This document shows positions 22,801-34,861 of a stretch of 64,000 bases of DNA, one piece after another (the first letter of the stretch is position 1; each line of letters opens with the position of its first letter). The position numbers and the translations under genes are program-made. The stretch covers positions 14,446,001-14,510,000 of the forward strand of contig OY540821.1 of the NCBI GenBank assembly GCA_961205875.1, read 5' to 3'. The notes under the pieces were generated by a model. The model made no database searches, was not told the DNA's origin, and was given only the letters and a program-made list of their open reading frames with translations. Source of the DNA: Sialis fuliginosa (taxonomy: Eukaryota; Arthropoda; Insecta; Megaloptera; Sialidae).

Positions 22801-23149
22801 TGAAAATAAATAAAAACAAAAAAGTTTACTTAAAATAAGAGAAAATATTTCCTTGGAAATACTTTTTCAATAGAAAAATTACTGTTTTCTTCCAACAATA
22901 TTATTTTAAAATGATATTATAGATGACACTGTTTTCGTTATAGTTACCTATATTTAAAACAAAATTATCTTGGCCCAATGTAATTTACCTTGCATTAAGA
23001 TTTTTTTTCTGTGTAGACATATAATCTATTATTTATGTTTTGTTATTACAGTGTCTATTCTATATGCAATAGCAGTATTAAATTCTCTACACCACGAATT
23101 AAAAGAAGAATTTTATTCACAAGAAATTGATGATCCCGATCCATTATAA
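19829..23149 (+). CDS. Six-exon gene for a small four-TM protein (LAPTM4/DUF7027-like)
   Basis: Exons: 19829-19886, 20337-20431, 20635-20683, 20771-20853, 22476-22632 and 23052-23149. All introns are GT-AG, the phases run 1,0,1,0,1, and the total is 540 bases, giving 179 residues plus stop. An AATAAA follows at 23188-23193. The protein has a polar N-terminus, then ESCCRLSDLHTGALI at 31-45. Four hydrophobic segments lie at about 41-60, 76-95, 103-126 and 135-157. The tail is short and acidic, ending DDPDPL. A cysteine pair before 'L(R/H)TGALI' and four short TM segments are typical of small insect endomembrane proteins related to LAPTM4/DUF7027; their function is not established. The intron between exons 4 and 5 has been inflated by a fold-back element. 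Exon 1 rests on phase and a GTATTT donor only; the ATG at 20348 would give a 156-aa form. Confidence 0.8.
20960..21469. other. Intronic sequence, probably repeat-derived
   Basis: Part of the intron between exons 4 and 5 (20854-22475). The block at 20990-21130 is richer in G+C than a typical intron here and has no partner in this window. It does not occur beside fold-back copies 1 or 3, so it is a separate insertion or unique intron sequence. Confidence 0.35.
21470..22396 (+). mobile_element. Large fold-back element, copy 2 (intronic)
   Basis: Left arm about 21470-21800 and right arm about 21885-22215 are near-identical inverted copies. The tail ends ...CATAGACGCTTCGCCACTG at 22396. It lies within the intron between exons 4 and 5 of the four-TM gene. 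The core has the opposite orientation to copy 1. If transcribed with the host gene it would fold into a hairpin of more than 300 bp. Confidence 0.82.
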
Positions 23150-23193
23150 TTTGTATTTTGTATATTAATTTTAATTCTTAAAATTATAATAAA

Positions 23194-24504
23194 TACTATA
23201 CATATTATATATTATTAGTTTTATATATTTTTGCATTGTATTATAACAGATTTGTAATTACTATAATTGGAAAAATTTACTTTACCTTTAATTGGAGAGT
23301 GGGTACAGCCCTCAAATCTGCAACAATAAATACAAGTTTAGATTTAAAAAAATAAGTGTTGAACCTGAAAACCCATGAAAATTTTCTCAGAAAATTCGTT
23401 ATTTTCGAAATAATCCTCTGGAAAGTCTTTTAAAAAAAACACCCGGTGTATTTTTTTATATTAAAATATTATACATTTTTTCATATCTTAACAAAAAATA
23501 GATTGTTTTCTTTTATGGCCCCTATGCAAAATTATTATTTTTTTATAATAATAATAATAATATATTTTTTATAATAATAAATTTTACAATTTGATGCGCA
23601 CCATTTCCCCACCTTCCTTTGGTTCTAAATTAATGAAATTTAATGAATATTTTCTTATATATTATGAACATAACATAAACATTGATTAATTCACATTTGA
23701 ATATTTTATTACATACATGACATTTGTTGGAATCTCCTCTCCCACCGCCCTTCAATCTGTTTTCTTTTCGACGTTAACAAAATCCGTTGAAATACAGTAA
23801 CCCTGTAGCACTCACATTTATACTTGTATTTTATTTATAACTAAATCCACTGCCGATGAATAAATAATATATTCAATCCAATTTCACGGGCGCCACTGAC
23901 CGAGGGAAGAGGCTGAAAATCGACTTCAATTGATGACGTCACAATACAGTGAAATACTGCGTTTATTTATTTATAAGTGTATGTGTGTATGTATTACTTA
24001 TACATATATTGAAACTGATGATTTTTATATACTTATATTTCAACAAAATGATATGAGCAATTGAAAAATAAAGTGCTTCAAAAATTAATATTTCATAAAC
24101 GTAACTTACATAGTAGAAAATTATACCATGGTATTCAAAATAGTTAGGTATTGATTACAAAAATCAATTTTGTTTTTTCGAAATTATTTCTCAAAATTAC
24201 CATATACCATATACCATATCCAAAAAATAAGTGAAAGCTGTATGATCCTTTCTGAAAGCAGACAAAATTTTAGTCTGTCTGTCTGTCTGTCTGTCTCCTG
24301 GCCCTTGTCACACATAAATCATTAACTATTGTTGTTAGATAGTATAGGGTGCCTAAATTTCACCTTCTGATTTAATTGAACTTTTTTTAAATAAGATACA
24401 TTGATTCTACATCTTACAATTTTAACTTGATGAAAAAGTGAGGTTATGTTTACGATTTTTGTGTTGAATTATTATTATTTTATTATTGATTTTGAATTTA
24501 TATT
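23194..24504. other. Intergenic AT-rich DNA
   Basis: A hAT-type tip is seen on the - strand at 23884-23896 (CAGTGGCGCCCGT) without a partner. A (GTCT)6-like tract lies at about 24272-24296 within a family-C-like fragment. Short (ATA)n runs lie at 23545-23575. Confidence 0.4.
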
Positions 24505-24960
24505 AAACGTAATTTACGTTTGTTCTTCGAGAAATTATTTGATAGCAAAATCTCTCCCTTAAAAAATTCAGTGTTTCAACCGCTGTATGGCAAGTGGCAC
24601 CATCCTGTTGTAATCAAATGTTCTGGACATTCATATCTTAAAATTCATTCAATAAATAATTTGTTATCATAGGGGAAAGTTTTGCCGATCGAATAATTTC
24701 TCAAAGAGCTGACGTAAATTGGCCGCCTAAGTCTTGCGACCTTACACCCCTAGATTATTTCCTGTAGGGTCATTTGAAAGCAAGAGTTTACGCTAACAAT
24801 CCTTAAACAATTGAACATTACTAAGCAATTGGAGAAATTGAACAAAACTTTTCATTATTAACCGCAACATTTGTACTTCAAAATAAAATAATAAAATTTA
24901 AAGTGTTCTATGTGTTTAAAATTAAATTAAATCGGAAGATGAAATTTGGACACCTGTTAC
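24505..24960. pseudogene. Broken mariner-type transposase, two pieces head to head
   Basis: On the + strand from 24672 the frame reads RIISQRADVNWPP, then KSCDLTPLDYFL, then a TAG where a tryptophan is expected, then GHLKARVYANNP and further stops. This is the C-terminal catalytic stretch of mariner-like (IS630/Tc1/mariner superfamily) transposases. On the - strand (24655-24505) the preceding part reads LQQDGATCHTAVETL...RIISRRT. The two pieces overlap at the RIIS block, so they are inverted partial copies and not one cut gene. A terminus-like GGACACCTGTTA lies at the right edge. Both are dead. Confidence 0.72.
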
Positions 24961-26944
24961 CATATATATAAGTCATCAAAAGTCGGATGAAGGAGTTGTT
25001 ATTCTATAAAATGGTCCCTTTTAGAAAGTATCTCAAAAGTAACGCGTGTTACGTGAAAATTATATGCTATATTTTTTTGTGAAATAATCACAAAGAAAGA
25101 GATATCTCCATTTGCAGAAATTAGCACGAGGAAGAACTGTGTCATAACTTGCAGATGTTTCTCTAATTGAAATAAGAGCAAGAGTACAAAAAGTACTTAC
25201 AATACAATTATAAAGAGTTAAATAAGTATATTTATAACTACAAATTACGTAAGTATAAAACGTACTTATAAAAAGATATCCAAGTACAATAACATTTACT
25301 TTAATTTGAAAAGTAATTAAGTACAAAGTAAGTAATGGGGAAGTTATAATTAGCATTTATATGAATTCATAAAAAATATGTTAAAAGTTTACTTTTCGTG
25401 TAAGAATACGTATTTATTTATATTTTTAAATGTTAAATATAACCACTGTAATAAAGCACAGAACGTTTAACATGAGTACCGATGGTTCAAAATTTAATTC
25501 TCATAAATATCAGCATTAAATAATTTTATAAAACTTAATTCAAATAAAAACAATATAAAAATTACTTATCCATGGCCACATTAACGGTATTCTATTATAA
25601 AACAGAATAACATTGTTAAAAAAGTCATAAAAATAAAATAAAAAAATGAGGCGATGCTTAAAATCGACATCGGTGTAGTTAGTTCGCGGTTTTAGTTCCA
25701 ACATCTGCCGTTGTTCAGCGGAGCAGCGCTGATGTGTCGCTTCTTGGATGAATATGAAATATAATCCAGTAAGATTGCTATGGGATATCTCGTAGGTGCC
25801 GTTAATAATCCAAGAATTACATTTCATGATAATAATTATATAATTATACAATTTATATGATGCATGCATAGTCAATATAATCCCAGTTTATGTTTGCTTT
25901 TTATTACTTTATGACTATTTTACGATCGAAATCTTAATGCATAAAGAAAATTAACCTAAGTAAATTGAGAATAAAATATTACGAGTTAAATATTTAGGGC
26001 GTTATGAAAATAGCTAATCCCAACGGATGTGTAATTACTGTTTTGGATAAAATATATGTTTAAAATTCGTAATAATTGTTTGGGAATGTAATTTCTTAAT
26101 GTCCAGATATGTATAAAAAATTTAATGTCATCATAGCATTATTTTCAATGGTAAAAAATTAATAATTACACGTCTCACGATAAGTATAAAAAATGAAAAA
26201 TTGTTGAAGTTTTGTAATCTTATCTTTTCCAAATTATATATTTTGGAATTGTTCCTTCAGTGAAAAATATCTGTATCTACATGTTATTGTTATATCAGCC
26301 ATATTTAGTATAAAAACAATAAAAAAAATGAATACATTTTCATATATTTTTTGTAGAAATGTAACTTTCCTTACTTATCAACAAAATAAACTTACAAATA
26401 CTTTACATTTTACCTTTTGCAAAGTATGTTATTGTAAAATTATCAAATATTATTCAGTAAAAACATTTATTACATATTCTGTTCTTCTGTTTGATGGGAA
26501 TTTTCTTATTATTACACGTGTACCTTTTGAATGAAAGATGTTACTCGAATAGTAAAATATATTCAGTATTTTTTATATACAAAAAAGTTCTAGCATTCAT
26601 TAAAACAGTTCTATATAAGATATTCCATTTTGATCGATCAATATACCTACATAAGATATTACTGGCGTGATTTTTATATAATACTCGCCCCGTCTTCACA
26701 CGGAAGTTAATATTTAATACCCTGTATGGAGGGTTGTAATTAGCTTCATTTGATCCAGCTGGAAAAATACCACGGGGGTGAGATCTTTGCGAGGGGGGAA
26801 ACAATATCCTATCTCACATAAGAGCCGAAATATTTACGATTTTTCTGACTATTATTGTCAGTACTTATTCCTTATGTTACCTAACGTAACAAAATATATA
26901 CTAAAACCTGACCAGGTAACATATCTATGAATTAAAAAAAAACT
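24961..26944. other. AT-rich region with one GC-richer block
   Basis: The - strand at 25775-25655 holds a GC-richer tract (GCGACACATCAGCGCTGCTC...ACACCGATGTCGATTTTAAG) lying in a 111-codon open frame (25540-25875). It looks like an inserted repeat or decayed exon; no family was recognised. Near 26690-26790 is a repeat-like tract ACCCTGTATGGAGGGTTG that recurs at about 48985. Confidence 0.35.
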
Positions 26945-27018
26945 CGTAAATCGTATAAGTGGTTCTCGAGTGATTAGCACCCGAACGGACAGATAGACAG
27001 ACGTTGCGTTTTATAATT
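26945..27018 (-). repeat. Dispersed repeat family F
   Basis: The - strand reads GTCTGTCTATCTGTCCGTTC...CACTCGAGAACCACTTATAC, matching 53322-53395 on the + strand. Confidence 0.6.
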
Positions 27019-27989
27019 TATTATATATTGATAATAAAGAAATCGGTATTTATATTGAGACAAGAAAATAACTCGAAAAAGGGACTGTATGAAAAAATGA
27101 TTTTAATAAATTTTGTTAAGTTTTAAAGAGAAATAGGATGGTGATTGGTGATATCTTTTTCTTTTTTTTTTGGTAAATTTTTGGCCCTTTTTTGGTCCTA
27201 AATACCCCACTGTGCGGCGTTGTTAAATCCATTTTAATAATTTGTAAGTTGTAATATAATTTATAACAGGTAAAATCTTTGTAGAGAAAACTCATTATTT
27301 AAATAAAAGATATCAAAAACCGTTTTAGGCTTATCAGTTTGGAAACTAGTAGTATTCGAAACGCATTGATTCGAAAACAAAACATAAATTTAAGATAATG
27401 AACAAACGAAGAAACGATTCACACAAAAAAAACTTGTTATCTCAAGTCATTTGCAATTTGATGTGTATTTTACAGAAAATGTAATTTTTAAATAAGGATC
27501 AAAGCGATTTTCCATTAGCGAAGTAAAAAAAATATATGGGTATAAACTTTGTCCTCTTGATCGAGATTTTCAAGGTTAATGTTTCTTCGTACATTATACA
27601 TATGATGTAAAATTAATTAAAAATTATCTATTACTAGCAAATTATACACCTAAATCTTTATTAATTTAGGTTATATAGACAGATTATTTTAGTCTTTTGA
27701 TGTTGAATCTTAGATTTTCATAAAATATTGATAATTAAGAACATGCACTGAAAAATTATGAAATTATGTAAACCATTTTAAAATCGGTTCAGTAGTTTCC
27801 TTTTATAGAGATAGAGGTTAAGTATCTTAATATTTTCTTGCTCTAAAATTTAATTACAATGAAACTAATTGTTTTATGAAAATTATTGAAAGTTAAACAA
27901 TAATTTATTGTATTCAAAGACTTGCTTATTTTGTCAAGGAAAACAAATAATATATTCTACAAATAAAGTCTTCAAAGACGAAAAGTTGC
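27019..27989. other. No recognised feature
   Basis: AT-rich. An 'AAAATCGGTTCAGTAGTTTCC' repeat tail occurs near 27780. Confidence 0.45.
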
Positions 27990-28229
27990 ATGTCATCGAA
28001 GACAAATTCTAGTTTTTTGTGCTTGAGCTTCATTAAAACCACCCTAGATGGAGTTGACAGTTTTGTTCTCAATTTGAATGACAAATTACCCAGAGTTCCC
28101 TTACCCCAACAATACCGCGTAGCAAGAGAACATCGTGGTTTTGTGTTTGTTTTAAATTACATTCAACTTTTTTTAGTAGTATTTTATATACTGTGCATTA
28201 ATTCGGTTTGTATCTCCGGTGAGATTTAA
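27990..28229 (+). CDS. Possible small ORF, 79 aa, unrecognised
   Basis: An ATG-to-TAA frame whose middle (28070-28145) is clearly less AT-rich than the flanks. It encodes LNDKLPRVPLPQQYRVAREH followed by a hydrophobic segment (about residues 52-73) and a short polar end. The start context is weak and no splice partner or family was recognised. It could be a small membrane protein, an exon or a chance frame. Confidence 0.25.
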   Translation: MSSKTNSSFLCLSFIKTTLDGVDSFVLNLNDKLPRVPLPQQYRVAREHRGFVFVLNYIQLFLVVFYILCINSVCISGEI

Positions 28230-29248
28230 AAAATGCATTTTGATCTGGTTCAAACATGTGATAGATTATTATCAATGTATACAGTTATTACTCTACTGCA
28301 TTTTAATGAATATATGAATTATTATTTTCACTCGTTTAACTAGATTTTTCTTTAATACATTTATGAAGGTTTTTCTTATGATTTATCTTAATTAAATAAT
28401 TATATTGAAATTTTATTATGTTTGTGGATTAAAAAACGGTTTAACTATGTTTATATTAGGTATATAAAAATAATTGTATACATAGTATATTGTATAAGAA
28501 TAGAAAAATGTAAATAACGGAAAATAAAGACATAAATAATAATGTATAATAAATAAAATATATAAGAAAGTGAACCAAAAACAATGTCAGGAATCTACGT
28601 TCGTTTAAAAAAAGTATTTTCCTATTTGTATTCCTTTCATTGCTAAAACATCCACCAATTTTCTCTTCCGAATAAACATATACGCCATACATGAAAAACC
28701 GACTATAAATATTTGAATAGATCATCACAAATATGCTGACTTCCTGTTGGAAAGAGACAAAATGAAAATCCTTTTTGATTCTATATGGTTGTCTTTATCT
28801 TTATCTTTCATATAAATTTTTCTTTAATGTGTGTAATTTTTTATTTTTTTTTAGTTTATTAACTTTTTATTGGCTATCAAATAGTTTTAATATTATTATT
28901 TCTAGTAAATATTGATTTACGATATCGGCAAAAATAATTTTTGTTTAAAATTATCTGTATGTTTTATTCCTGCGATAAGTAACATCCGGGGGAGGGGGGG
29001 GGGGGGGGTCAAAATAGGAAAAAATACAAATTCCGGTTAGCTTTATGTCTGCTGTAAGTTATTATTATTTTTAATTGTGCGCATTCAATTTGAAATCATA
29101 AACAAAGTCCTTTTGATTTGTAATTTTGTATTTTTTTTGGAAAATTTTAATCTTATTAGACTATATAGTTTTTAAAGTATTTTAAAAACAACCCCAATTT
29201 TTAATAATAATTTCGAATTTCCATTTTATGTTGAATGAGTCATATGAG
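28230..29248. other. AT-rich DNA with a G15 run
   Basis: The only notable item is GGGGGAGG followed by 15 G at 28994-29008. No gene was recognised. Confidence 0.45.
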
Positions 29249-29433
29249 CAGGCCCAGATATAAGGGGGACTAGGAGGGCCATACGGCACGAGACCCTGGA
29301 ATTTAGGGGCCCCGAAAATTTTAAGGATAGTACAAAATTTGTTAGAAATTTTCTTACGCCCGTGAAACGAAGAGGTATGGAGCCCCCGAAATTTTATTTG
29401 TCCCGGGCCTCATTAAAGCTCTCTTAGAGCCTG
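29249..29433. mobile_element. hAT-like MITE, 185 bp, 8-bp target duplication
   Basis: Starts CAGGCCCAGATATAAGGG and ends CTCTTAGAGCCTG. Exact CATATGAG copies flank it at 29241-29248 and 29434-29441. Internal arms are also inverted (GGGGCCCCGAAAATTTTAAG against GAGCCCCCGAAATTTTATTT). An 8-bp duplication with CAGG tips is the hAT signature. Confidence 0.88.
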
Positions 29434-29656
29434 CATATGAGTATGAATTAATTGCAAGTAGATAGAGATATATGTATGCATATTCCAATTAACATCTTCT
29501 ACAATAACATAAGCTAATTTCCTAGTAACTCGCAGTTCAGTAGCTATCTTGAACGCGCTAAAAAAGCCTACACATTAAAGGCTTTCGCGGCATATTTGAG
29601 ATCCAGCCGCTTGTTGTAGATATAGCCGATTTAGCGTAAGCCGCTCTTCGACGCGT

Positions 29657-31119
29657 CTACACGGAGAGAAAAATCTTAGAAAAATTACTGTGCTCTGCAC
29701 TATAAACGATGTGCGAAAGTCGAATATGGTCAATTTTATACGGTAAAATAAGAAAAATTAAAATTCATAATATAAAAAGTAAAGGACACAATAGTATTTT
29801 TTAAAATACAGGCCAGCGAAATTTATAAAACAGCACAGTAAAAAGTTCCTATCTCGACAAATTTGTATTTTTTAATGGTTTTTCTTAAAAAAAATGCTAT
29901 TTAAGTTGATGTAAATTATTAGGCGGTCTGATAAATTTTACAATACTGACTTATAAAATTCAATGATATTTCAAAGATATCTGGCAAAAGCAGAAAGAAA
30001 GAAAAAGACAGAAGATACCAATTATGTTGAAAACACAAAAACTAAAAATGTGATATCTCATTAACTGTTTATCGTGGAGATGTATGTATGGTTTTATTTT
30101 GTTTGTAAAACGATTCTCTAAAAATCATACGCATCATGTCTAGATCTCAGATTTATGGTTTTCGATATATCTTAATAGAAAGTTAGGATATAAAGCAAAT
30201 TTTACTATCAGCATAAACAAGGTAGTAAGGTTCGAGTACAGTCGGCTATTTTCGATCTTCCGACGGCCTATAAGCTGACAGTTACATACATATTTAGAAT
30301 GTATATTTGTTTTAAAAGTACATATTGTAATTGTGTAGTGTTTTCTATTTTAAAGATATTTTTCTATGTTATCGTGATTTTAAAGTATTATATTTTAATT
30401 TATATTCAAAATTGTTTTTAGTGTGAATAATATTTAAAGCGGGACGTGTAGCATATTTAGATTTAAAATGGCTATGATTGTTTTTATTTTATTAAAATTA
30501 TTGTTTTGTGCGAATTTTAAATGAATGTGGGTGATAAATGTTTTACAATAATGTTTTGTTCGGTTTTAATGTGTTATTTTTAGAAGTTTTATTTGTAAAA
30601 TAAGTTTTGACAGATATAGGTTAGTTTAGATTTTAGATATTGAAAATACGTTATTTTATATTTAATTTGTTCTGTGAATCGGTCTCTTTGCACATGTATT
30701 GGTTGTCATATCTTTATGTAAATTGTTCTACAACTATATTTGTAAACTATTATTAGTTGTAAAATTCAAAACAATGTATATTATATAAATAAATCGATAA
30801 CTTTCTTAAAATGAAATTGCTTTTTATTGTTTTTACCTTTCTGTTTGAAAAAAAAAATAATAAGCTATAGAAATTTTACTGAATCGGTAAGGCCGGTAAG
30901 GCAGTTTTCTGATACAGCGTTCCAAATATTACCATGCTAGCACCGTAATTTCTACCGTGATAAAAAAGCAATTTATATAATGTAAGCACTGATAATTTTT
31001 ATATGGACGTATAAATATTTTTTACTTGTATCGTCGATTGCGCACGCATTATAAGAGAGCACAGTAATTTTTCTAAGATTTTCTGTATAAAAATTATCAT
31101 GACTTTTCTCTCTGTGTAG
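29657..31119. mobile_element. About 1.46-kb element with long imperfect inverted ends
   Basis: CTACACGGAGAGAAAAATCT followed by TAGAAAAATTACTGTGCTCT at the left is the inverse of AGAGAGCACAGTAATTTTTC...CTCTCTGTGTAG at the right, with a small insertion in the right arm. No certain target duplication was found and the interior has no long frame. A shorter relative beginning ACACGGAGAGAAC lies at 53723-53960. Class unknown. Confidence 0.55.
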
Positions 31120-31400
31120 GATATACTAAATGTACATTAGCATTTGCATAACAAACATGTATAACGTTTGCAAGATTATTTCCGGATGGTTAGTTCGTGA
31201 ATAACACGTACAGACCGACGTACTTTATAAAATTCCGAACAAGATGGAGTTGATCACATTACAAAGTGAAGACATTTTAAACTTTTAACCAGATCTGATT
31301 AGGGAATTACTTTTTATTGTTTAATTTAACTGTCAATAAATTATAGATTTTAATTCATTGATTAATTCAAAATTTTATCGTTTTAATTAAATTAAACTAA

Positions 31401-31655
31401 TGTCCGGTATAAAGGAGCTAGCAAATTTGCTAGCTAGCAAGCACTCTCAAATGAGGTATCAAACTTATATGAGTTTTGAACAGATATTTGCAAGCGCAAT
31501 AAGTTGGTTAATATACTTTACATATCTTTAATTTTATTCCTATGCATGAAATTATCTGTCAAAAACTCCAATAAAACTGTCATATAAGTTTGATACCCCA
31601 TTTGAAAGTGCTTGCTAGCTAGCAAATTTTGCTAGCTCCTTTATAATACCGGACA
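31401..31655. mobile_element. PIF/Harbinger-like MITE with TAA target duplication, copy 2
   Basis: Same ends and GCTAGC-rich subterminal palindromes as 18779-19053, flanked by TAA at 31398-31400 and 31656-31658. The inner arms also carry the inverted pair AAACTTATATGA.../...TCATATAAGTTTGAT. Six bases of the left end (TATAAT region) are shorter than in copy 1. Confidence 0.8.
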
Positions 31656-31658
31656 TAA

Positions 31659-32350
31659 GTATTGCTGTATTGCTGCGGTCCTCAATTAATGGCCCTTGCT
31701 TCATACCTATGATTATTTTTAACCTCATTTCAATGCTTGTGAATTTTTTCTATACTAACTCGATTTATGCTTACATTAATTAGCTAAAAATTGATTTGTT
31801 TTTATGTTTGCACTGTTATTAAAAAATCATGCTAAATTTTCTATAGATTATCAAAAATTATCATAATTCTAGTTATAATGTACCCATTGAAGACGGTTCA
31901 AAATATTAAATTATTGCAGGAAGGCTTAATTTTTTGATTTGTAAATGTTTATTTTGAATTCTCTAACAGATCAATATTTGAATGTTAATATTTTATATTG
32001 ATTAACCAAAACGTAGCTTACAAACAATTTCAACAGCATTTTAATTTTTCTACTTGTACATGCGATGAACCATTAACTAAATTAGTTAATAGTGATGATA
32101 TTAGCAATATACATAAAAATAGTACTTTAATTTGACGTGAAATAGTTAAGAAGATATGTGAGGATTTTATTTAATTGCTCATGTCTTCTACCAAATTACA
32201 GTTTATGTACGAGATTTCACATATACTAAACAATGATAAATTCGTTATTTAGTAGTAACATTAAATAAACTAGATTACTAGCACTTTCAATGTGATTTAG
32301 AATTTAATTTTTTTTTCTTATTACCTTAACTTAATAGAAAATTAAATATC
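31659..32350. other. No recognised feature
   Basis: AT-rich, no frame, no partner repeat seen. Confidence 0.45.
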
Positions 32351-32535
32351 CTCGAAGATACAAGAAGCTTTGTGATCGTTTTAAATCTTACCGATTCAAA
32401 TTAAGACAAACACTTTGCGTTCCGTGTCTATCTGTCGAGTGAATCTTTATCACACGCATAACTCATGAACCACTGAACCGATATTAATGAAACTTGGTTG
32501 GTTGGTTGGGTCTCATTTCAAAATCTTGTGTAAGG
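32351..32535 (+). repeat. Dispersed repeat family C
   Basis: CCTCGAAGATAC...GCTTTGTGATCGTTTTAAAT...GCGTTCCGTGTCTATCTGTC...AACCGATATTAATGAAACTT, inverse of 2682-2795 and parallel to 40436-40660. Confidence 0.6.
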
Positions 32536-33869
32536 GGGAGGGGCGATACTCAAGAATGACACGTTACGTGAAAATTTTATAAAATATTTTTTGTAGAGCA
32601 TTCAATTTCCTATAATATAGGTCACCACAACAAAGATTTATCTCAATTTGCTTTAAAAAATCGTCATTTGTTTTTTATAACCGCAGTTTACTTTGACGTT
32701 TTAAATGTCATTTTGACGTTTGCATAGCAGAAAAATTTAGATCTAGATTAAAATTGTATGAAAATTACATGGTTAAGCAATGGCAGGCAGTTTATCTGAA
32801 TACTTTATAGGTTTTTATTTAATATTGAGCATTTTCTTCTGGTTTCTTAAAAGTGTTAATAGTTGAATTGAATATAATTTAAACTATCTAATAATATTTC
32901 TATAACTACCTACATTTTTCAACCATCATTGTAGATATGTATAAAAACATGGGTTATTAAAAAAAGAATATTGAATATTGCATTTTACACGATATTTTTA
33001 TAAAATCATGATCTTGAGCACTTTTTACATGTCTCTCATGCCAAAAATTCTCCCTAGTAATGCTTACTTGGAAATCTTTCACCCGGGGAACGAGCAAATA
33101 TGGAATTTGTTACATCTAATATAAGTTTATAGCAGTTCAGGCTATATCCATCTTCCATGCAACACTTCGGTCACATCTGTTTGAAAAGGACAGGTGCATT
33201 TCTTTACGTACGTTTCGTATGTACCCGTCTTTGTTTAGTAGCAAGTTTTAGTGAAGTTTTGGGAATACGCATTTATAGCATACTGGCTCTGATGTGAATA
33301 TGCGTCAAATTCTAGCTTAAAACTTTAACAGGGGTAACCAAGTGATAGATTCGCATTCTTTAAAGAAAAAACTGTCGATAAAATATACTGATAGGTTTAT
33401 AAAGAAAAATATACGGTTAAATTAACTGAAAAATTGACAACCAAATTTTATAGTAACGATTTAGAAGTACTGATTGAAAGTTTTTTTTTACATGCTGCCG
33501 TTGCAGAATTTATAGTTTGATAGACAGTATATTATATGATTTATGGTATATTGGTATGAATATAAATCAATTTGATTCAACGTGAATACTAATTTAGTTT
33601 GTGTATTTGTATATTTGCTGATTTTTTTATAATTTTGTTACAAATTTATTTAAATTTATGCAATAATTAATTATATGTTTAAAATTCAATTCGTATAATC
33701 TCTATTTATAAAATATTTCAATTTATGATAAATATATGGGTTACTTATTTCATAAATATCAATAATAAAAAAGGGTTCCGAAATACATCCTACTTGAACT
33801 ATTTAGAGCCACAGGTGCATTTTTGAGTTGGAAAAATAATTTTTAAAAATAGGGTCATATTCTACTAAT
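32536..33869. other. No confident gene
   Basis: The stretch 33020-33320 is less AT-rich and has short open frames on both strands (38 codons + with NEQIWNLLHLI; 43 codons -), but no splice or family support. Confidence 0.35.
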
Positions 33870-34122
33870 TGAGATCTACATTTTGACACCCCACACGAAA
33901 ATAAAAAAATAAAAATTATATAACGCCCCTCTCTATTTTTCCAAAATTTGAAATGATATTGTTGACTTCTGCCTCGTTACCAAACTCTATTTACATAGCT
34001 AATTGCACATGTAAATAAATGTTCTAATAGGATTCCAACAAGTATATTTTTCGTCCGGCCCCCTATGTTTAAAAAAAAATCGATCCGGCCCGTTTCAAAA
34101 AAAGTTTGGTGACCCTTGTTGT
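33870..34122 (-). mobile_element. Degraded hAT-like end and associated repeat
   Basis: Ends in ...GTTTGGTGACCCTTG, whose inverse CAAGGGTCACCAAAC is a hAT-type tip. The left part (GAGATCTACATTTTGACACC...TTTCCAAAATTTGAAATG) recurs inverted at 38540-38640. The opposite terminus is not visible. Confidence 0.4.
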
Positions 34123-34861
34123 AGAGTATTAAATTTTCTATAAAAAGGTAATAACAACGTTTTAACTAAAATGTTTCCTTTGCAAAATTTATTAGTACGA
34201 TGTTTTTTGTTGTTCATGTTAATGTTTGTACAACCTTGATTATAAATCAAACACATCATAAGTGAAACATCCTAAGGTATGAAATGGGGGGGGGTATGAG
34301 AAGTGTGTGGATGACTGTTGAGGGTGTGATGATGAAGAGAAGGTGGTGCTTTTCACCAGTCTATGTTAATTAGGAATTGTGCATTTGAGGTAAGACGCTG
34401 TAGGTACTTCATGCAGTGTTTGCCACACAAAGTAAAATGATTGAAGTGAATTTCTGGTTGGGAAACATGAAGACGCGTTATAGTAATCTGTTGTGAAATA
34501 TTTAATATACTGTATGATGATAGAATTGTAATAAACTTACTATCTTCATTTAGAACCTAAAATAACTTAAGTATCGTAATGAACATTTGTGTTAATATTT
34601 GTTTCATAGACTAGAAAATAATGGTTAAGAAATGTAGTACCTATGCTGCAATTTTAAGATAAAGTTGTTCAATATTAACAAGTAAGAAGTACTAGAATAA
34701 TTATTAATAACATACAAAGTACAATTTTATTAGTGTATAGCTAACAAAAAACAATAAGAATACCTATATGTATACTAACTACACATTAATTACCTATTTA
34801 TAAATAATAAAATTAATAGTACAAACATTACTCACATTGGCGCTGATGGTATCATATAAAC
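34123..34861. other. No recognised feature
   Basis: AT-rich. A G9 run lies at 34287-34295. TSD of the next element begins at 34854. Confidence 0.45.

Noticed and set aside
25540-25875. 111-codon - strand frame
   Set aside because: Only the middle is GC-richer. The ends are AT-rich chance sequence, and no splice sites or family fit.
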